DNA from: Mesorhizobium sp. WSM4306
GTDB lineage: Bacteria > Pseudomonadota > Alphaproteobacteria > Rhizobiales > Rhizobiaceae
Assembly: GCF_007003975.1 (NCBI RefSeq)
Contig: NZ_VFTC01000005.1
Span: 62,001 to 126,000 of the forward strand
Direction: 5' to 3'
Length of the DNA: 64,000 nucleotides
The notes below the pieces were generated by a model. It saw only the letters and a program-made list of their open reading frames with translations. It searched no databases and was not told the origin of the DNA. The position numbers were made by a program, and so were the translations under genes. This document shows positions 25,370 to 34,355 of the stretch, piece after piece (position 1 is the stretch's first letter; every line of letters starts with the position of its first letter).

Positions 25370-26351
25370 GCTATTCGCCGAACAGCTGCATGAAGCGGCC
25401 GCGGAGCAGGCAGGTACGCCGCAGCGTGTCCAGCGCCGCATGGCGCCGATCGTGCCGGCGCAGAACATTGCCGGCCGCGCTCTGGTGCTGGTCATCGCCA
25501 TCATGACCTTCCTGTCCTGCCTGACCTTCGGCGCCGTCACCCTGGTGCGCGATACCGCCTCGGTCTGGGAGAACCAGATCTCGCGCGAGGCGACGATCCA
25601 GATCAAACCTGTCGACGGCCTCGATATGGAGGCAGCCCTTGCCCAGGCCTCGCAGATCGCCGGTGAATTCCCCGGGGTGAAAGCGACCAGCATCATCGAT
25701 CGCGATGCGACAGCCCGCCTTTTGGAGCCATGGCTGGGCTCGGGGCTGAACATCGACGAACTGCCGGTGCCGCGGCTGATCATCGTCACCATCGACGAGA
25801 CCAGCCCGCCCGACTTTGCCGCCATCCGCGCAGCGATCACGCCCAAGCTGCCAAGTGCTTCGCTCGACGATCACCGCACCTGGGTCGACCGGCTGGTCGC
25901 CATGGCCCGCACCACGGTCACCATCGGCATCGCCGTCTTGGTGCTGATGTTGTCGGCGACAGTTCTGACGGTGGTATTCGCCACCCGCGGCGCCATGGCC
26001 GGCAACGGCCATATCATCGAAGTGCTGCATTTCGTCGGCGCCGAGGCGCGCTTCATCGCGCGTGAATTCCGCTGGCATTTCCTGGTCACCGGGATGAAGG
26101 GGGCTGCCGCCGGCGGCGCCGCAGCGATCCTCGTTTTCATCGTCTTTTCCTGGTGGTCGTCGCGCAACATGGCAACGCCGCAGGCCGACCAGGCGACCGC
26201 TTTGTTCGGCAATTTCGCCATCGGATCGGCCGGTTATCTCGGCGTCGGCCTGATGGTGCTGGTGATCGGCGGGCTGACGGCGGCGACATCGCACGCCACC
26301 GTCGTCGCCTATCTCAGCGACATCGATGTCCGCCAGCCGGATGCGGGCTGA
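25362..26351 (+). CDS. ftsX: cell-division protein FtsX
   Basis: Inner-membrane partner of FtsE (329 aa). A cytoplasmic N-terminus of about 40 residues leads to helix 1 (ALVLVIAIMTFLSCLTF), a periplasmic domain (about 65-175) and three C-terminal helices, the FtsX topology. The block HIIEVLHFVGAEARFIAREF is the conserved FtsX loop. Overlap with ftsE shows translational coupling. A short CGCA/TGCG hairpin followed by CTTTTTTT at about 26433-26452 could end the transcript. Confidence 0.9.
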   Translation: MTELFAEQLHEAAAEQAGTPQRVQRRMAPIVPAQNIAGRALVLVIAIMTFLSCLTFGAVTLVRDTASVWENQISREATIQIKPVDGLDMEAALAQASQIAGEFPGVKATSIIDRDATARLLEPWLGSGLNIDELPVPRLIIVTIDETSPPDFAAIRAAITPKLPSASLDDHRTWVDRLVAMARTTVTIGIAVLVLMLSATVLTVVFATRGAMAGNGHIIEVLHFVGAEARFIAREFRWHFLVTGMKGAAAGGAAAILVFIVFSWWSSRNMATPQADQATALFGNFAIGSAGYLGVGLMVLVIGGLTAATSHATVVAYLSDIDVRQPDAG

Positions 26352-26485
26352 GCAATGACGGCAGAAGCGAAAAACAGTTCGGGGGCCAGGGACAAGAATA
26401 GCGGAGCGATCACGGATCGAAAAACGACGTAACGCAATGTGCGCTTTTTTTCTTATCAAAGCGGCATTTCAGGATTAACCATAGG

Positions 26486-27211
26486 ATGATGGACGCGCGG
26501 AACTCAACCGGGACGGTTGGACAGATGCCAGTGGTGGGTGCGCTTTCACGTGTGCGCACCGGCCCGGGTCGTTTGCGGACGGTGTTGCGTCTCGGCTCCC
26601 TCTGTCTACTGCTGCTGGTGGCGCTGTTTGCCGGCGGCTTCGGCTGGTTCGCCAGCAAGGTCAGCCACATGACAACCCCGGCCGATCCGGCCAAGGCCGA
26701 TGCTATCATCGTCCTGACCGGCGGTCAGGCGCGCCTCGACGCCGCACTCGATCTGCTTGCCTCCGGCAAGGGCGAGCGGCTGCTGATCTCAGGCGTCCAT
26801 CCCTCCGCCAGCCGCCGCCAATTGCAAGCCGCGACCGGCGGCGACAAGGCGCTGTTTTCCTGCTGCGTCGACATCGACCGCGCCGCACTCGACACGATCG
26901 GCAATGCTCAGGAGAGCGCCAAATGGGTGGAGAGCCACGCCTACGGCAGCGTCATCCTCGTCACCAACAATTATCATATGCCGCGCAGCCTGCTGGAGAT
27001 GGGCCGTCTGCTGCACGGCGCCAGGCTTGAGCCCTATCCGGTGGTCAACACCAATCTCGACAATGGCGACTGGCTGACCAAGCCGGAAGCGCTGCGCGTG
27101 CTTCTGACCGAATACAGCAAATATCTGCTGGCGCTGGCGCGCGGCATCGTCCCGGTCCGCCAGACCGCCGACAGCGTCGCGCTGGCCGAGGTTTCGACCG
27201 CAAAGGACTGA
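26486..27211 (+). CDS. YdcF/SanA-family (DUF218) membrane protein
   Basis: A 241-aa protein with an N-terminal membrane helix (about residues 37-57) and a periplasmic DUF218 domain. Family marks are ADAIIVLTGGQARLDAALDLLASGKGERLLISG, the NAQESAKW block and ILVTNNYHMPRSLLEMGR. Members are linked to envelope integrity and vancomycin tolerance, and some bind S-adenosylmethionine; the precise role is unknown. It lies downstream of ftsEX, a conserved neighbourhood in rhizobia. Confidence 0.82.
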   Translation: MMDARNSTGTVGQMPVVGALSRVRTGPGRLRTVLRLGSLCLLLLVALFAGGFGWFASKVSHMTTPADPAKADAIIVLTGGQARLDAALDLLASGKGERLLISGVHPSASRRQLQAATGGDKALFSCCVDIDRAALDTIGNAQESAKWVESHAYGSVILVTNNYHMPRSLLEMGRLLHGARLEPYPVVNTNLDNGDWLTKPEALRVLLTEYSKYLLALARGIVPVRQTADSVALAEVSTAKD

Positions 27212-27216
27212 CTCGA

Positions 27217-27840
27217 TTACCCCTTAGCCGAGGCGCCGCGCAGCCGCGCAATCTCCTGTTCGAGCCGCTCAATCCTTTTGTCGCGTTCGGCAAGTGCAGC
27301 CGCCACGTCGGCCGCTTCGAAGCGCTGCGGAATGTGTTGCGGGCAATTGGCGTCCCAGGCCGAGACGGTGAACAGGATGACCTGCTCGGGACGTGCTTTG
27401 TAGTCCTGCGGCATCAGCTTTGCCAAAAGCTCGGCATCGTCCTCGACGACGCGCGCCATACCCCAGATCTTGACGCGCTGCCGATGCGCATAATCGATCA
27501 GGAACAGGAATGCCTGGTTGTTGTCGGCAAGGTTGCCTTGGGTGATGAACTGCCTATTCCCGGAGAAATCGGCAAAGCCGATGGTCTTCTCGTCTAGCAC
27601 CTTGAGGAAGCCGGCAGGACCTCCGCGATGCTGGATATAGGGCTGGCCCTCGCCATTGGCCGTCGACAGGAAGACGCTGGTCTGCGCCGCGATGAAGTCG
27701 GCGAGGTCCGACGTGATATGGGCGCGCCATCCGCCGCGCTCCTCGGCGCTGGCATAACCCTTGCGCGACCCCTTGCGGGTCTGGATCGCCTTGACCGTCG
27801 GCGTGAAGGCGACATCGCTGATGAAGGTATGAGCGTTCAT
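27217..27840 (-). CDS. pyridoxamine 5'-phosphate oxidase-family flavoprotein
   Basis: Split-barrel FMN-binding protein (207 aa from the ATG at 27840). FLSTANGEGQPYIQHRGGPAGFLKVLDEKTIGFADFSGNRQFITQGNL is the typical PNPOx-like core, and the C-terminus ends in a short coiled-coil (AALAERDKRIERLEQEIARL). Such proteins are flavin oxidoreductases of unknown substrate, not the vitamin B6 enzyme itself. It is divergent from a LysR gene that probably controls it. Confidence 0.8.
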   Translation of the reverse strand: MNAHTFISDVAFTPTVKAIQTRKGSRKGYASAEERGGWRAHITSDLADFIAAQTSVFLSTANGEGQPYIQHRGGPAGFLKVLDEKTIGFADFSGNRQFITQGNLADNNQAFLFLIDYAHRQRVKIWGMARVVEDDAELLAKLMPQDYKARPEQVILFTVSAWDANCPQHIPQRFEAADVAAALAERDKRIERLEQEIARLRGASAKG

Positions 27841-27955
27841 GGAAGACTCCGCGAGGCCAAATCTCTGGCCATTGTGTGCTCCGATATAGAGGCTTCCATC
27901 TTCCGGATGTAGATGGCATGTTCGCAACATCTCCTTCCATTTTGTGGAAGCAACG

Positions 27956-28861
27956 ATGGATCGCTTCGAGGCCATGTCGCTGTTTGTCGCCGCAGTGGAG
28001 GCTGGCAGCCTTTCCGCCGCCGGCCGCCGCTTCGGAATTCCGCTGGCGACGGTCAGCCGCAAGGTTTCCGACCTCGAAAAGCATCTGCAGACGCGACTGC
28101 TGAACCGTTCGACCCGGCAGTTGACGCTGACCGATGCCGGCCAGGCCTATCTCGCCGCCTGCCGCCGTATCCTGGGCGAGGTCGGCGAGGCCGAGCGCAC
28201 CGCCGCCGGCGAATACAGCACGCCGACCGGCGACCTGTTCATCACCGCCCCGATCGTCTTTGGCCGCCTGCACGTGCTGCCCGTCGTCACCGAGTTCCTC
28301 GCGGCCTACAGCCAAGTCAACATCCGCCTGACGCTGGCCGACCGGATAACCCAGCTGGTGGAGGAACATCTCGACCTTGCCATCCGCATCGGCGAGCTTG
28401 CACCTTCGAGCCTGGTCGCCATCCGCGTCGGCGCGATCCGCCGCGTGGTGTGCGCCAGTCCCGCCTATATCGCCGCGCACGGCATGCCGCAGACCCCGGA
28501 AGATCTGGCCGCGCATGAGTGCATCAGTTTCGAGGGGCCCTCCGCTCTCGCCAGCTGGAGCTTTGCCGGCGGCAAGGGTGAACTGATTGTGCCGATCCGC
28601 TCGCGGCTGCGCGTCAACACCGCCGAAGCGGCGATCGATGCCGCGATTGCCGGCGCCGGGATGACGCGCGTGCTGTCCTACCAGATCGCCGACGCGGTAC
28701 GCTCTGGCGTGCTCGTCCCGGTCTTGCGGCCCTTCGAGCCACAGCCATGGCCGGTGAGCCTCGTCCATGCCGGCCACGGCCTGCTGCCGGTCAAACTCAG
28801 GGCATTCCTTGATTTCGCCGCTCCGCGGCTGAAACAGCGGCTGCTGCAGGCGGCGTGGTGA
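27956..28861 (+). CDS. LysR-family transcriptional regulator
   Basis: LysR regulator (301 aa). The N-terminal helix-turn-helix MSLFVAAVEAGSLSAAGRRFGIPLATVSRKVSDLE is followed by the effector domain from about residue 90 (GDLFITAPIVFGRLHVLPVV). It belongs to the broad AaeR/CrgA-like group. It is 115 bases from the divergent flavoprotein gene, the presumed target, with the promoters between. Confidence 0.85.
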   Translation: MDRFEAMSLFVAAVEAGSLSAAGRRFGIPLATVSRKVSDLEKHLQTRLLNRSTRQLTLTDAGQAYLAACRRILGEVGEAERTAAGEYSTPTGDLFITAPIVFGRLHVLPVVTEFLAAYSQVNIRLTLADRITQLVEEHLDLAIRIGELAPSSLVAIRVGAIRRVVCASPAYIAAHGMPQTPEDLAAHECISFEGPSALASWSFAGGKGELIVPIRSRLRVNTAEAAIDAAIAGAGMTRVLSYQIADAVRSGVLVPVLRPFEPQPWPVSLVHAGHGLLPVKLRAFLDFAAPRLKQRLLQAAW

Positions 28862-28951
28862 ACTGAGGGCCGGCTGCGGCCATTGCGGCGTTTCCTTTTT
28901 GCCCGCGCTTGGTGTAACCAACGCACACCTCCTCAACGGGCCCTTCCCCGC

Positions 28952-29749
28952 ATGCTCTACATCCGCTCGCTGGCGTTCAACCTCGTCTTCTACGTCAACC
29001 TGGTCGTCCAGATGATCCTCTGGACCCCATACTATTTCCTGTCGCCGCGCCACCGTGCCTGGTTCGTGCCGAAATTCTGGTCGCGCACCAGCCTGTGGCT
29101 CTACGACAAGATCGCCGGCACCAGGAGCGACATCACCGGTTTGGAAAACCTGCCCGAAGGTTCCTTCATCCTGGCGCCGAAACACCAGTCATTCTGGGAC
29201 GCGATCGCTTTCTTTCCGCTTCTCCAGGACCCGCTTTACATCCTCAAGCGCGAACTGACCTGGATCCCCTTCTTCGGCTGGTACATCATGAAGATGCGGA
29301 TGATCCCGGTCGACCGCGGCAGCCGCTCCAAGGCGCTGAAGCAGGTCGTTGCCTCGACCAGGCAGGAAATGGCACGCAATCCGCGCCAGCTGATCATCTA
29401 TCCCGAAGGCACGCGCCGCGCACCTGGCGACGAGCCGGCCTATAAATACGGCATTGTCGAACTTTACACGCAGCTTGGCGTCCCGGTGGTGCCGGTTGCC
29501 CATGTCGCCGGCCTCTACTGGCCGCGCCGCAAATTCATGCGCTTTCCCGGCACCATCAAGGCCCGCTTCCTGCCGCCGATCCCGCCCGGGCTCGGCAAGG
29601 ACGAATTCATGGACCGGCTGATCGGCGAGACCGAAGTCGCCTGCGACCAGCTGCTGATCGAGGCGTCGCGTTCGCCGAACCCGCCGCCAATGCCGCCGAC
29701 CGCGGTGAAGCGGTTGGCCGAACTCGCTGCCGCGAAGGCGAAGGCCTGA
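28952..29749 (+). CDS. plsC: 1-acyl-sn-glycerol-3-phosphate acyltransferase (PlsC family)
   Basis: Phospholipid-synthesis acyltransferase (265 aa) that adds the second acyl chain to lysophosphatidic acid at the inner membrane. An N-terminal membrane segment (LVFYVNLVVQMILWTPYYF) precedes the motif H-X4-D, seen as APKHQSFWDAIAF, the PLP-loop EGTR in IIYPEGTRRAPG, and VVPVAHVAG. The start at 28952 removes an unrelated leader. Rhizobia often carry several PlsC-like enzymes, some making ornithine lipids, so the symbol is provisional. Confidence 0.8.
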   Translation: MLYIRSLAFNLVFYVNLVVQMILWTPYYFLSPRHRAWFVPKFWSRTSLWLYDKIAGTRSDITGLENLPEGSFILAPKHQSFWDAIAFFPLLQDPLYILKRELTWIPFFGWYIMKMRMIPVDRGSRSKALKQVVASTRQEMARNPRQLIIYPEGTRRAPGDEPAYKYGIVELYTQLGVPVVPVAHVAGLYWPRRKFMRFPGTIKARFLPPIPPGLGKDEFMDRLIGETEVACDQLLIEASRSPNPPPMPPTAVKRLAELAAAKAKA

Positions 29750-29773
29750 TCTCATCAGATCTACCGTTCGGGC

Positions 29774-30400
29774 TCACGGCCACGCCGCCAAAGCCGTGGT
29801 CAGCACCAGCGTTGCGGCGAACACCAGGTTGATGATCCGCGACGCCAGCGGCTGGCGCAGGGTGCTGGCGAAGGCCGCGCCGGCCAGAAGCCACAGCACA
29901 TGAATGGCGACGATCATCAAGGTGAGAACCGCGAGCCTCGCCGGAACGCCGAGAGCATCGGCGCCGGCCGCCGTCGCGGAGCCGGCAAGGACCGCGGCAA
30001 TCGCGACATAGGCCTTCGGATTGGCGACGGCGAGCAGGAAGCCGCCGAGGAAGGTTGGCAGCACAGCCCCGCTGTCGCGTGCCGCCAGCGGCGGCGCCGT
30101 CGCTATCCTGAAGGCGAGATAGAGGATGTAGGCGGCGGAAGCGACCGCCAGCACCGGCGCCACCCCCGGCATCGAGGTGAGGACAGCCGTGATGCCGGTG
30201 GCCACCACCAACAGCACCGCAACCGTGCCGAGAATGATCCCCCAGGCATAGCGGAGCGAATTGCGCAGGCCTAAGGCTGCGCCTATCGCCGTGACGCTGA
30301 TCGTCGCCGGGCCCGGACTGCCCATGACGACGGTTGCCGCCAGCACCAGCGCCAGCAATTGCTGCCAGGGCTGTGTCTGCGAAAGGATCTCTATGGCCAC
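29774..30400 (-). CDS. LysE-family amino-acid exporter
   Basis: Six-helix exporter (208 aa) with the family motif GSPGPATISVTAIGAALGLRNSLRYAWG near the N-terminus (residues about 26-54). LysE/RhtB proteins export amino acids or homoserine lactones. The C-terminal half retains the NPKAYVAI block. It converges with plsC 24 bases away. No neighbouring regulator identifies the substrate. Confidence 0.82.
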   Translation of the reverse strand: MAIEILSQTQPWQQLLALVLAATVVMGSPGPATISVTAIGAALGLRNSLRYAWGIILGTVAVLLVVATGITAVLTSMPGVAPVLAVASAAYILYLAFRIATAPPLAARDSGAVLPTFLGGFLLAVANPKAYVAIAAVLAGSATAAGADALGVPARLAVLTLMIVAIHVLWLLAGAAFASTLRQPLASRIINLVFAATLVLTTALAAWP

Positions 30401-30496
30401 GCTGCTCCCGCCTCTGCCACGATACTGGGAAGCAGTGTGGCAAGGCGGACTTGCGTCGTCTTGAACGATCGTGCCGAACCTGATCGGCAGCCTTCG

Positions 30497-31444
30497 CTAT
30501 GCGCTGGCCTTGTCCAACGCCGCGAGATCCTCCGCGCTGAGCCTCAGCGAGACCGCGCGCACCAGGCTGTCGACCTGGTCGAGCGTCGTGGCGCTGGCGA
30601 TCGGTGCGGTGATGCCGGGCTGTGCCATCACCCAGGCAAGCGCGACTTCGGCCTGGCTGGCCGAATGCCGCGCCGAGACAGTGTCGAGCGCCGCCAGAAT
30701 GCGCATGCCGCGCGCATTGAGATAGCCCTTCACGCCACCGCCGCGATCACTTTTGCCAAGATCGGCCTCGCTGCGGTATTTGCCGCTCAAAAACCCTTTG
30801 GCGAGAGCGAAATAGGTGATGGCGCCGATATCCTCCGCCGCGCACAGATCATTCAGCGGCCCGTCGAAAGACGAGCGATCGTAGAGATTGTATTCCGGCT
30901 GCAGCACGGCATAGCGCGGCAGCCCGCGCAGGCTGGCCACATCGAGCGCCGCCCGCAACTGGCCAGCGTCGAGGTTGGAGGCGCCGATATGGCGGACCTT
31001 GCCCGCGGCGAGCAGCTTCGCGTAGGCGCCGAGCGTCTCCTCGTAAGGCGTGGTCGGGTCCGGCCAGTGCGACAGATAAAGGTCGATGACGTCGGTCTGC
31101 AGTCGCTTGAGCGATGCCTCGACCGCCCTCTCGATATGGGCGGCCGACAAATCCTTCTTGCCTTGCCCCATATCCGAGCCGACCTTGGTGATGACGACGA
31201 TCTTGTCGCGGTTGCCGCGGCTTTTCATCCATTTGCCGATGATCGTCTCGGATTCGCCGCCCTTGTTGCCGGGTGCCCAGCGCGAATAGGCGTCGGCCGT
31301 GTCGATGGCGTTGAGGCCGGCGCCGGCGAACCGGTCGAGCAGGTGGAAGGAGGTCTTCTCGTCGGCGGTCCAGCCGAAGACATTGCCGCCCAGAACCAGC
31401 GGCGCGATGGAAAGGTCGGTTTGACCAAGACGGCGTTTCTGCAA
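30497..31444 (-). CDS. aldo/keto reductase
   Basis: NADPH-dependent (beta/alpha)8 oxidoreductase (315 aa). The catalytic tetrad is visible: Asp48, Tyr53, Lys87 and the His in LYLSHWPDP. The cofactor end FALAKGFLSGKYR and the IGASNLDAGQL block follow. It resembles the Tas/YajO group acting on small carbonyls; the natural substrate is unknown. Confidence 0.85.
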   Translation of the reverse strand: MQKRRLGQTDLSIAPLVLGGNVFGWTADEKTSFHLLDRFAGAGLNAIDTADAYSRWAPGNKGGESETIIGKWMKSRGNRDKIVVITKVGSDMGQGKKDLSAAHIERAVEASLKRLQTDVIDLYLSHWPDPTTPYEETLGAYAKLLAAGKVRHIGASNLDAGQLRAALDVASLRGLPRYAVLQPEYNLYDRSSFDGPLNDLCAAEDIGAITYFALAKGFLSGKYRSEADLGKSDRGGGVKGYLNARGMRILAALDTVSARHSASQAEVALAWVMAQPGITAPIASATTLDQVDSLVRAVSLRLSAEDLAALDKASA

Positions 31445-31603
31445 GATGGGCTCCGTGATGCTGGCACCGGCGGGCGAACCCGAATGCTTCGGGCCGCAGC
31501 TAAGCTAGGTCTCGCCGCGCCGAGGTCAAAGGCCTCAGCCAATTTTCCAGCGGACCAGCGCTTCACAAAGGCGCGACCTGCCCGCATATAACCTGGCCAT
31601 TGT

Positions 31604-32572
31604 CTACTGGCTTTGACGCCGGTATTCGCCGGGTGGCAGCCCGACGGTGCGATTGAAAAGCCGGCTGAACGAGGCCGCATCCTGATAGCCGACCTGATAG
31701 CATACCTCCGCAACACCAAGCCTGGTGCTTTCGAGAAGCGTCTTGGCGGCCTCGAGCCGTCGATCCTGAATCCATCGGCCGGGCGTTGTGTGTAACTCCT
31801 CGGCAAACCGGCGCGCCAGTGTTCGCGGCGACAGGCCGAGTTGCGCGCCAAGCAAGGCAAGGTCGAGCGTTCTGAGCTGGTTTCTTGCCAGGGCTTCGAG
31901 GCGGTCGCGCAACGGCTCATGCAGGGGCAGCAGATCGGTGAGCGGGAATTCATATGGCGCCTGGCTCTGCCGCGACGGCGGCAGCACCAAGAGTTTGCGA
32001 ACCAGACGCTCCTCCTTGGCGAAGCCAAGATCCTTGAGAAGAGCCTTGCCGAGTTCGAGGCCTGAAAAGCCCCCGCCGCAAGTATAGATCCGCCCGTCCC
32101 CGACCAGGACACGGGAAGCGTCCCAGCGCACATTCGGAAAACGGCGCTGGGCATCAGCCTTCAGCCACCAGGAGATCGTCGCGCGTTTTCGATCGAGAAG
32201 GCCGGCATCGGCGAGGAAATAACCAGCGCCGCAATGCGCGGCGACGATGGCGCCATCGCGCTGCGCCCTGGCGATGAGCGGCGCGGCATGACGGCTCTCT
32301 TCCTCCAGTGCGGCAACAAGCTCCGGCACCTGCATGCCGGGCATGGCAAGCAGGATCAGCAGGTCCATCCGCTGCGAGGGTTCGCGTCTGGTATGAAAGG
32401 AAATTCCCGGCGTCGTCGTGGCGTCGGCCTGCCGCGCCACGAATTCGAAGGAAATCGCCGGTGCGCCGCGAAGAGTGTTCACCAGGTCGAACATTTCGAC
32501 GAGCGTGGCGGCAACTGCCGAATAGAAAGTCGACGGCAGCCAGATCACGGCGTGGACGGGGCGTTTTTCCAA
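31604..32572 (-). CDS. GlxA-type AraC-family regulator
   Basis: A 322-aa regulator. Residues 1 to about 170 form a DJ-1/PfpI-like domain, with the nucleophile-elbow sequence VAAHCGAGYFLADAGLLDRKRATISWWLKA; the C-terminal 100 residues carry two AraC helix-turn-helix motifs (LGLSPRTLARRFAEEL and VAEVCYQVGYQDAASFSRLFNRTVG). GlxA-like regulators respond to metabolites such as choline derivatives or nitriles. It is divergent from the quinone-oxidoreductase-like gene at 32732, its likely target. Confidence 0.85.
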   Translation of the reverse strand: MEKRPVHAVIWLPSTFYSAVAATLVEMFDLVNTLRGAPAISFEFVARQADATTTPGISFHTRREPSQRMDLLILLAMPGMQVPELVAALEEESRHAAPLIARAQRDGAIVAAHCGAGYFLADAGLLDRKRATISWWLKADAQRRFPNVRWDASRVLVGDGRIYTCGGGFSGLELGKALLKDLGFAKEERLVRKLLVLPPSRQSQAPYEFPLTDLLPLHEPLRDRLEALARNQLRTLDLALLGAQLGLSPRTLARRFAEELHTTPGRWIQDRRLEAAKTLLESTRLGVAEVCYQVGYQDAASFSRLFNRTVGLPPGEYRRQSQ

Positions 32573-32731
32573 GATGTGTCCTCGAATTAGCAGTATGGCA
32601 AGTTTAGCACATAGATTGTCAATTCTGCCAATTCTGGTTTTCGCCAGCCGAACCTAGATTCCGCAACGCCGATGCAAGTGTCGGCGCTCGCGGTCTGGTC
32701 GCCTCCAAGCCGCTGCCATTTGGAGACCGAC

Positions 32732-33712
32732 ATGAAGGCAATCGTATTCGACGAGATCGGCTCGCCGCGGGACGTGCTTTATCTGGATGATGTGCCGATT
32801 CCGCGGATCGGCGACGGCGAGGCGCTGGTCAGGATGGTCTCGGCTTCGGTCAACCCGGGCGACTTTCTGTTCATCCAGAACCTCTATCCCGAACCGAAGA
32901 AGCCGCATTTTCCCCGGCAGATCGCCGGGAATCATGGTGCAGGCATCGTCGAAGCGGCAGGGGCAGGTGTCGCCCTGAAACCCGGCACGCTTGTCGCCTT
33001 CAGTCACTACAACACATGGGCCGAGTACGCGGCCATTCCCGCTGAATGGCTGATCCCCTTGCCCGCCGACTACCCTGCCGAACGCGCCGGGCAGATGGTG
33101 AACCCCATCACGGCCTGGGACCTGTTGGTGGATTCCAGGGTGCAGCCTGGCCAGTGGCTGGCGGTCACGGCCGGCTATTCTTCGATTTCAACCATGGTGA
33201 TGCAGTTCGCCCAACGGCGCGGCATCAACGTCATCGCGGTGGTGCGACGGCAGCATCAAAGGCTGAACCTGAAGGAGCTTGGCGCCAGCGCCATCCTCGA
33301 CCTGTCGGACGTGAATGGCGACATAAAGGAAGCCATCATGGACATGACCGGCGGCGCGAGACTGAACGGCATCATCGACAATGTCGGCGGGCCTGCCAGC
33401 GGCGAGTTGATCCGCACCCTTGCTCTTGGCGGGCAAATGGTCATCAACGGCGGCATGAGCGCCGAGCGTTTCGAACTGCACAATTTCGACGTGCTGCTAA
33501 GCGGCGCCGAAATCAGGGCAAACATCTATCGCTACTTCTTTTCGCCGCCCGTCGAAGCCGACCGGCCGATGCTGCGCGAGATTGTCGACATCTTCGGCCA
33601 GCCTGGCTTCCATATCCCTGTCGGCGGTATCCACCCGTTGAGCGAGTTCAAGCTTGCCGTCGAAAACAGCCTGGATCGCGCCGATCTCGGAAAACAGATT
33701 TTCACAATGTAG
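32732..33712 (+). CDS. zinc-free MDR-family oxidoreductase (quinone/enoyl reductase-like)
   Basis: Medium-chain dehydrogenase/reductase (326 aa) opening MKAIVFDEIGSPRDVLYLDDVPIP, the typical quinone-oxidoreductase start. Zinc ligands of true alcohol dehydrogenases are missing, so it is probably an NADPH-dependent quinone or 2-enoyl reductase. The nucleotide-binding loop AGYSSIS replaces the usual GGxGxVG, an unusual variant also seen in mitochondrial-type enoyl reductases. Its 3' end overlaps the convergent ChaC-like gene by 11 bases. Confidence 0.75.
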   Translation: MKAIVFDEIGSPRDVLYLDDVPIPRIGDGEALVRMVSASVNPGDFLFIQNLYPEPKKPHFPRQIAGNHGAGIVEAAGAGVALKPGTLVAFSHYNTWAEYAAIPAEWLIPLPADYPAERAGQMVNPITAWDLLVDSRVQPGQWLAVTAGYSSISTMVMQFAQRRGINVIAVVRRQHQRLNLKELGASAILDLSDVNGDIKEAIMDMTGGARLNGIIDNVGGPASGELIRTLALGGQMVINGGMSAERFELHNFDVLLSGAEIRANIYRYFFSPPVEADRPMLREIVDIFGQPGFHIPVGGIHPLSEFKLAVENSLDRADLGKQIFTM

Positions 33713-34232
33713 CGTTGGGCGCGACCCGTTTCGCCACCTCTTCCAGCCAGTGATCGCTGATACCGAGCGCTTCGAGGTGCTCGACCGCGCTCAGCACATA
33801 GTCCTCATTGTTTCCGGACTGGCCGATGGCGCCGCGGATGACGCTTGCCGCATGCGCCGCGTCGAGGCCGCCGGCATACTGGTCGTGCTGGCGGTCGACG
33901 ATATAGGCAACCGCCGGGACCGTTTCGCCGCCGTCGAGGCGGATATCGAGTGTCCGCTCAAGGTAGACGCTGGTCACCAGTTCGCGCTCGCGCAGATAGG
34001 CAAGCACCTCATCGCGCAACTCACCGGGCACGCGAAACGCCAGCCCGATGCAGGAGCCGCCGCGGTCGAGGCCGAGCACCAGGCCCGGCCGTTCGCGCGT
34101 GCCGCGATGCACGAAGGAGTAGACGCAGAGCGACCGGCGGTAGCCGTAAAGGCGGGCGCGGCGGGTCTCGACATGCGCAAATCCCGGCCGCCAGATCAGC
34201 GAGCCGTAGCCAAAAACCCAAAAATCGCCCAT
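33702..34232 (-). CDS. ChaC-type gamma-glutamylcyclotransferase
   Basis: Cytoplasmic enzyme (176 aa) that releases 5-oxoproline from glutathione. The N-terminus FWVFGYGSLIWRPGF is the substrate-binding signature, RRSLCVYSFVHRGTRERPGLVLGL follows, and the catalytic glutamate lies in LRERELVTSVYLER. The start at 34232 gives this signature directly. It would take part in glutathione turnover. Confidence 0.87.
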   Translation of the reverse strand: MGDFWVFGYGSLIWRPGFAHVETRRARLYGYRRSLCVYSFVHRGTRERPGLVLGLDRGGSCIGLAFRVPGELRDEVLAYLRERELVTSVYLERTLDIRLDGGETVPAVAYIVDRQHDQYAGGLDAAHAASVIRGAIGQSGNNEDYVLSAVEHLEALGISDHWLEEVAKRVAPNATL

Positions 34233-34355
34233 ATCGCCAAGCCTGATTGCACGAGAGTGACGCCGCCGCATCGGAATCGGTGCTCTTCTGTCTTTTTGCT
34301 TGTTGCGTAAATCACAGTCCACCCGCAACACGCCCGCGTTAATGAAAGCCGCAGC

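Noticed and set aside
32732..33712. Zinc-dependent alcohol dehydrogenase
   Set aside because: The Cys/His zinc ligands of that family are absent, so the protein is better called a zinc-free MDR oxidoreductase.
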